A stretch of 64,000 nucleotides of DNA, taken from positions 434,001 to 498,000 of the forward strand of contig CAVRWA010000014.1 of NCBI GenBank assembly GCA_963724805.1, given 5' to 3'. This DNA is from CAVQZA01 sp963724805. Its GTDB lineage: Bacteria > Actinomycetota > Thermoleophilia > Gaiellales > Gaiellaceae. Positions 58,428 through 64,000 of the stretch are shown in pieces. Under the pieces are notes generated by a model. The model saw only the letters and a list, made by a program, of their open reading frames with translations. It was not told the DNA's origin and ran no database searches. Numbering within the stretch: the first letter of the stretch is position 1; the number at the start of each line of letters is the position of its first letter. Made by a program: the position numbers and the translations under genes.

Positions 58428-60628
58428 TCGACCACCTGCGGAGCGGACGGGTGCAGCGGCGAGGGCTTGACGCGGAAAACGCGCGCGATCCCGTCGGGGA
58501 GCCACCAGTTGTAGCGGCCGAGGAGCGCCATCAGCGACGGCACGAGCACCATCCGCACGAGCGTCACGTCGAGCAGGATCGCGACGGCGAGCCCGAGCCC
58601 GAACTCCTGGAGCCCGACGATGCTTCCCACCATGAAGCCCGAGAAGGCCGCGACCATGATGATCGCCGCCGCGGTCACGATCCGCCCAGTCCTCTCGAGG
58701 CCGTGCGCGACCGCGCGACCGTTGTCGGGCACGTGGTCCCACGACTCGCGCATGCGCGAGACGAGGAAGACTTCGTAGTCCATCGAGAGGCCGAACAGCA
58801 TCGCGAAGAGGAAGATCGGGATCCAGCCCTCGACCTGCTCGATCTGGTAGAGGCCGAGCAGGTCGCTCCCCGCGCCCCAGCGGAAGGTGAGCACGAGCAC
58901 GCCGTACGCGGCGGCTACCGAGAGCAGGTTGAGCAGCACCGCCTTGAGCGGCAGCAGCCACGAGCGGAACGCGCGCAGGAGCAGCAGGTACGTGAGCACG
59001 AGCACGACGAGCACGACCCACGGGAAGACGCTGTACGCCTTGTCGAGGAAGTCGACTCCCTGCGGCGGGCCGCCGCCCGCGAGCACCGTCACGCCCTCCG
59101 GAAAGCCCGCTCCCGGGATGATCTCGCCGCGCAGCCGGTGCACGAACGCCTGCGCCTGCGGGGTGCCGTACTCGTGCTTGCCGGAGACGACCACCACCGC
59201 GTACCGCCCGCTCTTGTCGTTGTACCGGGTGCCCAGATCGGGCTCGTACTGGGCGGCGGCGACCTCCTGGTCGACGTCGAGCAGGGCCTTCATGTTGAGC
59301 ACCGCCTGCTGCGTCCTCGGGACGATCACCGTGCCGCCGGGCCCCGCGTCGATCACGATCTGGGTGGGCGAGAGCGCTCCCGCGCCGACGGCGTTCTTCA
59401 GCAGATCGAAGCCCTGCACAGACTGCGGTGACCGCGGGATCCCTTCGGCCGAGCCGGGTGTGAGCGCGAGCCAGATCGCGGGAACCGCTAGCACCACCAG
59501 GATCATCGTCCCGAGGGCGAAGAACGCCGCCGGCTTGGCCATGATCTCGCGCGCGAGCCGGGCCCAGAAGCCCTTGTCCACGTCCACCGTCCCGGGCAGC
59601 CGCGGGAGGGGCATGTGCAGCCGGTCGCGGAAGAACGCCGCCGCCGGCCAGCGCGCGGTGCCCCCCCGGCCGAAGATCGAGAGCAGCGCCGGCTGGAGCG
59701 TCACGGCCGCGACGATCGAGACGATCGGGATCAGGAAGCCGCCGACGCCCATCGAGCGCATGAAGGGCAGCGGCATGAAGAGCAGAACGGCGAGGCCGAG
59801 GGCGACAGCCATGCCGGAGAACACGACGGCGCGGCCGGCCGTCTCCATCGTCCGCAGGATCGCGTCGTCCTTCGACCCCCCGCGCGCCAGCTCCTCGCGG
59901 AACCGGTAGACGATCAGGAGCGAGTAGTCGATCGCGATCCCGAGGCCGATCAGCTGCACGAGGTTCGTGACGTAGGTCGCCATCGAGAGATGCTGCGCGA
60001 TCAGGTAGACGAGCCCGAGGGTGCCCATGATCGTGCACGCGGCGAAGATGAACGGGATCAGGACGGCGAAGGAGATCCCGAACACGGCCACGAGGACGAG
60101 GAGCGCGATCGGGAGCGCGATCGACTCGCCCTTCTTGAGATCCGCCGAGAAGATCGGGTCGAGGTCGTGCTGGATCGCCGCCTGGCCGGTCACGTACGCG
60201 GTCGCCCCCGGTGTCTGGCGCAGCTTGGTGACGAGCGGGCCCGTGTAGCCCTTCGCCTTCGCGATCGTGAGCTGCGAGAGGATGCTGCCGTAGAGGATGT
60301 GGTCGCCGGCGGGGGCGAGCGCGGTGGACGTGGCGCCAGGGACGAGCTCCGCCGCGTCGCCGAGGGCGCCCTCGAGCCGCGCCTTGACCGCGGCGTTCGA
60401 CGAGCTCGGCACCTTGAAGACAACGAGGAACTCCCCGTCGGAGCGGTCGCCGAAGTGACGCTGGAGGATCGTGCGGGCGCGCTCCGAGTCGGTTCCCGGG
60501 ACGGTGAAGGTGTTCGAGAGCAGGTCGCTCAGGCGGGACGACGAATAGCCGCCCGCGAGCAGGACTACGAGCCAGACGCCGAGCACGACCCAGCGGAAAC
60601 GCACCACGGTGCGCGTCAGCCGCGTCAA
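58424..60628 (-). CDS. MMPL-family RND transporter
   Basis: A 734-residue RND-type exporter with 12 predicted helices in two halves. Each half has one helix, a large exported domain, then five helices. The first half has GIAIDYSLLIVYRFREEL and the second FGLSMDYEVFLVSRMRESW, the conserved Asp-Tyr pairs of the MMPL proton relay. MMPL proteins export lipids or take part in envelope building. Start TTG at 60628 overlaps the small upstream gene as TTGA. The long frame above it is spurious. Confidence 0.9.
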   Translation of the reverse strand: MTRLTRTVVRFRWVVLGVWLVVLLAGGYSSSRLSDLLSNTFTVPGTDSERARTILQRHFGDRSDGEFLVVFKVPSSSNAAVKARLEGALGDAAELVPGATSTALAPAGDHILYGSILSQLTIAKAKGYTGPLVTKLRQTPGATAYVTGQAAIQHDLDPIFSADLKKGESIALPIALLVLVAVFGISFAVLIPFIFAACTIMGTLGLVYLIAQHLSMATYVTNLVQLIGLGIAIDYSLLIVYRFREELARGGSKDDAILRTMETAGRAVVFSGMAVALGLAVLLFMPLPFMRSMGVGGFLIPIVSIVAAVTLQPALLSIFGRGGTARWPAAAFFRDRLHMPLPRLPGTVDVDKGFWARLAREIMAKPAAFFALGTMILVVLAVPAIWLALTPGSAEGIPRSPQSVQGFDLLKNAVGAGALSPTQIVIDAGPGGTVIVPRTQQAVLNMKALLDVDQEVAAAQYEPDLGTRYNDKSGRYAVVVVSGKHEYGTPQAQAFVHRLRGEIIPGAGFPEGVTVLAGGGPPQGVDFLDKAYSVFPWVVLVVLVLTYLLLLRAFRSWLLPLKAVLLNLLSVAAAYGVLVLTFRWGAGSDLLGLYQIEQVEGWIPIFLFAMLFGLSMDYEVFLVSRMRESWDHVPDNGRAVAHGLERTGRIVTAAAIIMVAAFSGFMVGSIVGLQEFGLGLAVAILLDVTLVRMVLVPSLMALLGRYNWWLPDGIARVFRVKPSPLHPSAPQVVD

Positions 60629-60750
60629 CGGCGCCTGGTCGCCTTGTGCCGGCGTACCGCCGGCGCGTGGCGCACGGCTGCGAACCAGATGTAGAGCACT
60701 GCGGCGAAGAGCGCCGTCAGAAGAGCGACGATTCGCCTTGCCAGCTGCAT
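60625..60750 (-). CDS. 41-residue membrane protein coupled to the MMPL gene
   Basis: ATG to TGA, 41 codons. One hydrophobic helix (IVALLTALFAAVLYIWFAAV) is followed by a strongly basic tail (RRHKATRRR). The stop overlaps the MMPL start as TTGA, and TAGAGT lies 8 bases before the ATG, so both ends look designed. It may be a small accessory subunit of the transporter. No known family recognised. Confidence 0.65.
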   Translation of the reverse strand: MQLARRIVALLTALFAAVLYIWFAAVRHAPAVRRHKATRRR

Positions 60751-60758
60751 CGCCGCAG

Positions 60759-60764
60759 ACTCTA
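60759..60764 (-). promoter_or_regulatory. Likely -10 element (TAGAGT) of the small protein-MMPL operon
   Basis: TAGAGT on the minus strand lies 8 bases before the ATG at 60750, right after the lipoprotein gene upstream. Confidence 0.4.
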
Positions 60765-60774
60765 CCCGCAGCGG

Positions 60775-61314
60775 CTACGCCGGCCGGAAGGAGACCAGGA
60801 GCTGCGCGCAGGCCGGTTCGTCCTTCCCGGCCTTGTACCGGCAGAGCAGCTCGTATTCCCGCCGCCCGCGCAACACGAAGGTGATCTGCTCGACGAGGCG
60901 TTCGCCGTTCTTCGTGAACGCGAGCTCGTACTGGCGCGCCGGCGCGCCGCCCAACTTGACGCTGCGGGAGGTCACGAGCGTCCCGTGGAGCTCGGCGGCG
61001 AGCTTGGCCGCGACGCCGTCGAGCTCCTTCACGGCCTGCTTCCACAGCTCCGCGCGGTAGGGCTTCCGGAGGCGAAAGGTCGTGACCGAGATCGCCTGGC
61101 TGCCGTGTGCCGCGGCGACCGAGGTGCCCGTACGCGTCACCGTCCAGCCGGCAGGGGCATCGAAGTGGTAGCCGTCGCCTTGGACGGTCACGGGCGCCTT
61201 TTCGCCGCCGCCGCACCCCGCCAGGACGAGGACCGCGAGCAGGCACCCCGCGCCGAGGGCGGCCGAACGCGATACAACTTGGACAAACGACGATCGAAAG
61301 GACGGGCCGAACAT
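60775..61314 (-). CDS. Lipoprotein of unknown function
   Basis: A protein of about 179 residues with signal peptide and lipobox LVLAGC followed by GGGE. The mature domain starts YHFDAPAGWTVTRTG and has the strand pattern of PsbP/LpqN-like actinobacterial lipoproteins. The ATG at 61314 is the only standard start in frame before the signal sequence and overlaps the divergent gene's ATG by two bases; a later rare start is possible. Confidence 0.75.
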   Translation of the reverse strand: MFGPSFRSSFVQVVSRSAALGAGCLLAVLVLAGCGGGEKAPVTVQGDGYHFDAPAGWTVTRTGTSVAAAHGSQAISVTTFRLRKPYRAELWKQAVKELDGVAAKLAAELHGTLVTSRSVKLGGAPARQYELAFTKNGERLVEQITFVLRGRREYELLCRYKAGKDEPACAQLLVSFRPA

Positions 61315-61744
61315 GGCCGCTACAAAGGTCTTCGACTCAGCCGAGCAAGTCAAGCCGTACGTGCAGCGAGCGCTCCAGGACGAGGAGGTCCGCGCGCACC
61401 TGCTGAACGCGCTGGGGGCCGCCCGTGCCGCCGCTGCGAAGTTCAGCGACAAGAGCGACCGCGGGTACGTCGCAGCCGCGACGCGGGTCGCCGTCGAGCC
61501 CGAGATCCTCGGCAACCTCCGCCAGGCGACGACCGAGCTCCGCAACGCGGTCGACCGCATCCAGCGGCCGCCTGCGCCGAAGGGGCATCCGTTCCGGAAG
61601 CTCCTCTTCCTCACGGGCATCGTGTTGGCCGTCTTCTACAACCCGGTCACGGGCCCCGAGACCCGCAAGTGGGTCTCGGAGGCGGTGTTGGGCGGCGGAG
61701 ACGACTTCACGTACCAGGCAAGCGAGGCGAACGGCAGCACGTAA
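61313..61744 (+). CDS. Small membrane protein of unknown function
   Basis: A 143-residue protein. The N-terminal 80 residues are helical and charged (ATKVFDSAEQVKPYVQRALQ, TTELRNAVDRIQRP). One transmembrane helix follows (about residues 96-110, LLFLTGIVLAVFY) and a short tail. GAAAGGACGGG precedes the ATG. No family recognised; such proteins are common in actinobacteria next to wall genes. Confidence 0.72.
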   Translation: MAATKVFDSAEQVKPYVQRALQDEEVRAHLLNALGAARAAAAKFSDKSDRGYVAAATRVAVEPEILGNLRQATTELRNAVDRIQRPPAPKGHPFRKLLFLTGIVLAVFYNPVTGPETRKWVSEAVLGGGDDFTYQASEANGST

Positions 61745-61759
61745 CCTCGGCGTAGATGG

Positions 61760-63166
61760 TTAGTCGTGCCCGCCGGCGGCGCCGGTCGTCGGCGGGGGCG
61801 GCGCCGAGCCCGGCGCGACCGGAAGCTTCACACCTGCGAGGAGAGCGACCTCGCCCGCCTTCGAGAGCGGCGCGAACGCGCGGGCGAGTGAGGCCGGCTC
61901 GAGCCCGTTCCCGCTCGAGATGTCCGTTGCCTGCAGCAGCACCGCCCCCGGCTCGAACGATGTCCCCACGAAGGCGCTCATATCCGTGAGGTGCTTCCAG
62001 GACTGCAGGTAGCTCGTCGGGTCGACGGCTCCGTCGTAGCCGAGCGGGAGCAGGCTCTTCGGGTGGATCTCGAAGTGGAGGTGGAACGGGGTGCCGCGCG
62101 CATCCCCCGTGTTGCCGACGAAGCCGAGCACGGTGCCGGCCTTGACCTTGGCGCCGTTCACCGCAACCGGCGCGTACGCGGAGAAGTGCGCGTAGTAGAA
62201 CTCGTTGCCCTTGGCGTCGACGAGCCAGAGCCGGTTGCCGCCGACCCTGTTCCAGCCCACCGAGAAGACGATTCCGTCGGCGACCGCGAGGGCGGGCGCT
62301 CCGTACGGCGCGAAGATGTCGTCACCGTGGTGCCAGGTCGGCGTGCGTTTCGCGCCGAACGTGTCCGAGAACCCTGCGGGGCCCCAGATCGGGAACATGT
62401 AGCCGCTCTGGCCGAGAGGCGGGGCGATCTTCGGGATCGTGCGGTAGGCGGGCGGAATCAGCGGCAGGTCGTCGGGCGCCGTCGCCGGGACGCCGCGGGG
62501 GCGGGGTTTGGGAGGCGGCGCCGGAGCGGCGACCTGGGCGCTCGCCTCGGCCCGCCCGACGAGGATCTCGCTCCCGGCCGGGAGCCCGCCGTGGTCGCGC
62601 GTGAGGTGGACGTCGAGCGCAGTGACAAAGCCGCTGTACCGCGGCGTCGCAACGCTGCCCTGCTCGAGCAGGAGGACGTAGCCCCAGTCGGCGAGTGCGA
62701 CGCGCTGGTTCGCGGCCGGCGCGGCGACGGGCTCGCCGAGGACCGTGAGCCCCACGAAGCCGCTGCCACCCACGCCGCCCTGCGCCGTCGTCGGTCCGGC
62801 GGAGGCGCGGGCGCGCGCCGAGACCGTCTCGGCGACGATGTCGCCGTCGAAGAGGGAGAGACTCGAAACGTCGGCGGCGGCCGTTGCGGACGGAGCCGAA
62901 CCCGCGGCGGCGGACGTGCTCGCCCTGATCGAGCCGCTCGTGACGGCCGAGCCGTCTGCGGGGTACCGGAAGCTCGACGTGGTGAAGGCGCCTCGGGGCG
63001 GTGCCGAGACCGCGCCCACGGTCACCCCGGCCTGGCCGGGAAGCACGATCCTCACCCCGAACGCGCTCGATGCGGCCCCACCGGCGCGGCCGCCGGCCGG
63101 AGACGCGGCGCCCGCCACGAAGAGCAGGGCGAGCACGGCGAATGCGGACACGGCGCTCCTGGACAC
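61760..63166 (-). CDS. Secreted M23 (LytM) family peptidase
   Basis: A 468-residue secreted protein. Signal peptide (1-24), a Gly/Ser/Ala-rich region, a middle beta domain, a Pro-rich hinge (PAPPPKPRPRG), then a LytM domain at about 255-400. Zinc ligands are in His279-x-Gly-x-Asp283 and His362-x-His364; the YAH motif with His327 is also present. It cleaves peptidoglycan cross-links or activates amidases. GTG at 63166 is preceded by CATACT at 6 bases. Confidence 0.9.
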   Translation of the reverse strand: MSRSAVSAFAVLALLFVAGAASPAGGRAGGAASSAFGVRIVLPGQAGVTVGAVSAPPRGAFTTSSFRYPADGSAVTSGSIRASTSAAAGSAPSATAAADVSSLSLFDGDIVAETVSARARASAGPTTAQGGVGGSGFVGLTVLGEPVAAPAANQRVALADWGYVLLLEQGSVATPRYSGFVTALDVHLTRDHGGLPAGSEILVGRAEASAQVAAPAPPPKPRPRGVPATAPDDLPLIPPAYRTIPKIAPPLGQSGYMFPIWGPAGFSDTFGAKRTPTWHHGDDIFAPYGAPALAVADGIVFSVGWNRVGGNRLWLVDAKGNEFYYAHFSAYAPVAVNGAKVKAGTVLGFVGNTGDARGTPFHLHFEIHPKSLLPLGYDGAVDPTSYLQSWKHLTDMSAFVGTSFEPGAVLLQATDISSGNGLEPASLARAFAPLSKAGEVALLAGVKLPVAPGSAPPPPTTGAAGGHD

Positions 63167-63172
63167 AGGGGG

Positions 63173-63178
63173 AGTATG
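63173..63178 (-). promoter_or_regulatory. Likely -10 element (CATACT) of the M23 peptidase gene
   Basis: CATACT on the minus strand lies 6 bases before the GTG at 63166; no Shine-Dalgarno sequence is present. Confidence 0.35.
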
Positions 63179-63244
63179 CCGCCGGCGGGGGCCAGATGGT
63201 TGATGCCATGCCCGGATGCGTCTGGCTGGTGTGGCAGCAGCCAT

Positions 63245-63610
63245 CTAGCTCCGACGCGCCCGCCAGGCGAGCTGTGCCGCAACGCCGAGAAGCAGTACGG
63301 CAAAGAGCTTTCTCAGCACGTCCTCGTTGAGCGACGTGGCGATCCGGATGCCGACCACGACGCCGACGACCGAGGCGAGCCCGAGCGCGAGCGAGCTGCG
63401 CCAGTGGACGTTCCCGTAGCGCTGTTGCCGCCAGATCCCGGCGGCGACGGTGGGCAGGATCGCAAGCAGCGAGGTCGCCTCCGCGTCGAGTTGCTCGAGC
63501 CCGAGCGCCAGCAGGATCGGCACGAAGAGGATCCCGCCGCCGACCCCGAACATCCCCGAGAGGACACCCGCGGCGATGCCCAGCGCGACCGCCACGAGGA
63601 CGACGGTCAC
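63245..63610 (-). CDS. TauE/SafE permease half-protein (second of pair)
   Basis: A 121-residue membrane protein with about four helices. It carries one GMFGVGGGILFVPILL motif near residue 20, the hallmark that occurs twice in full-length TauE/SafE sulfonate or sulfite permeases (about 250 residues). The gene upstream encodes the other half, overlapping by four bases. The pair probably forms one transporter as a heterodimer. Confidence 0.85.
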   Translation of the reverse strand: MTVVLVAVALGIAAGVLSGMFGVGGGILFVPILLALGLEQLDAEATSLLAILPTVAAGIWRQQRYGNVHWRSSLALGLASVVGVVVGIRIATSLNEDVLRKLFAVLLLGVAAQLAWRARRS

Positions 63611-63951
63611 GTGAGGAACAGCCTCACGGCGATCGCGACGAGGAGCACGGAGAAGAGATACGAGAGCGTGCGCTGGTTGAGCCGCTGCTGGATCGACGCG
63701 CCGCCGACTGCGCCGAAGGCGGCGGGGATGCCGACGAGCGCCGCGTAGCCGACCTCGACGTAGCCGCCGATCGCATAGCCGATCGTGCCCGCGAGCGCGG
63801 TGATCCCGATCATCCCGAGCGAGGTCGCCGTGGCCGACCGCGGCTCCAACCCGGCGGCGAGGATCAGGAGCGGCACCGCGACGATGCCGCCGCCGACTCC
63901 GAAGAGCGCGCTGAACAGGCCGGCGAGCAGGCCGATCGCGACGAGGCGCAC
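63607..63951 (-). CDS. TauE/SafE permease half-protein (first of pair)
   Basis: A 114-residue membrane protein with the ALFGVGGGIVAVPLLIL motif near residue 16 and about four helices. It is similar in layout to the following half. GTG at 63951 is preceded by TAGGAT at 6 bases. See the second half for the likely complex. Confidence 0.85.
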   Translation of the reverse strand: MRLVAIGLLAGLFSALFGVGGGIVAVPLLILAAGLEPRSATATSLGMIGITALAGTIGYAIGGYVEVGYAALVGIPAAFGAVGGASIQQRLNQRTLSYLFSVLLVAIAVRLFLT

Positions 63952-63956
63952 GCTCG

Positions 63957-63963
63957 TATCCTA
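63957..63963. promoter_or_regulatory. Bidirectional -10 element (TATCCTA)
   Basis: TATCCT on the plus strand lies 6 bases before an ATG at 63969. TAGGAT on the minus strand lies 6 bases before the GTG at 63951. One 7-base sequence thus appears to serve two divergent leaderless genes. Confidence 0.5.
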
Positions 63964-63968
63964 CGGCG

Positions 63969-64000
63969 ATGGACGGTCACGCCCTGCTCGAGCGCCTCGC
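63969..64000 (+). CDS. Start of a gene cut by the right window edge
   Basis: ATG followed by ten open codons (MDGHALLERLA) to the window end, with TATCCT 6 bases upstream. Too little remains to identify the product. Confidence 0.5.
   Translation, partial: MDGHALLERL

Noticed and set aside
1..64000. Mobile elements, prophage or integration sites
   Set aside because: No transposase, integrase or terminal inverted repeat was seen; the single tRNA gene has no downstream partial copy.

Overview
The window is about 64 kb of very GC-rich (around 70%), gene-dense bacterial chromosome. Codon third positions are almost all G or C. Neighbouring genes commonly overlap by four bases (ATGA, GTGA or TTGA), and GTG and TTG starts are frequent. 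The gene set fits a high-GC actinobacterium: a PASTA-domain Ser/Thr kinase beside a penicillin-binding protein, a SufU-type SUF system, a caa3-type oxidase with cytochrome c fused to subunit II, and a tatA-tatC pair. My best guess is the class Thermoleophilia (Gaiellales/Solirubrobacterales), by gestalt only. I see no phage, insertion sequence, CRISPR array or rRNA. There is one tRNA gene (Lys, CUU).

Layout, left to right. 1-4.3 kb: cell-wall growth genes (3' part of pbpA, pknB, ddl). 4.4-11.5 kb: mixed metabolism (cyclic-nucleotide-domain protein, GABA aminotransferase, two MFS exporters, dCTP deaminase, epimerase, YceI, FMN reductase). 11.5-19.4 kb, minus strand: a SUF Fe-S assembly operon sufC-sufB-VOC-sufD-exported protein-sufS-sufU-Rieske-methyltransferase. 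It is followed by what looks like an independent structured small RNA with its own terminator. 19.4-22.5 kb: tatA-tatC-amidohydrolase-TPR protein. 22.5-27.1 kb, minus strand: ctaC-ctaD-ctaE, a two-helix/UspA-like fusion and a cytochrome c lipoprotein. 27.2-31.5 kb: an exported glycosidase-like protein, an MFS exporter, and a YedY-like molybdoenzyme with a flavin reductase and a zinc-ribbon protein. 31.7-39.8 kb: a PfkB kinase, a LarA-like protein, a three-subunit molybdenum hydroxylase, and an acyl-CoA ligase and enoyl-CoA hydratase that both carry frameshifts. 40-44.8 kb: a 1606-residue repetitive surface protein. 45-57.4 kb: envelope polysaccharide genes (UDP-aminouronic acid and dTDP-rhamnose pathways) with a subtilisin and a SpoIID protein. 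57.5-64 kb: thioesterase, DJ-1 protein, MMPL transporter with a tiny membrane partner, an M23 peptidase and a split TauE permease.

Themes. The kinase, PBP, Ddl, the UDP-sugar and rhamnose genes, SpoIID, subtilisin and M23 genes all concern wall growth and envelope sugars. The SUF operon supplies clusters for the many Fe-S and Rieske proteins. Two molybdenum enzymes lie within 8 kb of each other. Many isolated genes have a TANNNT hexamer 6-9 bases before the start codon and no Shine-Dalgarno sequence, suggesting leaderless transcription.

Most unusual items: the structured RNA at 11.5-11.7 kb, whose 5' part can pair with the whole 3' tail of 16S rRNA; a 19-bp sequence with a 12-bp palindrome that occurs twice; an 870-bp identical duplication inside the surface-protein gene; three frameshifts within 0.7 kb; and several very small genes (41, 44 and 58 aa) tucked into operons. 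All calls come from reading the sequence; no database search was run.
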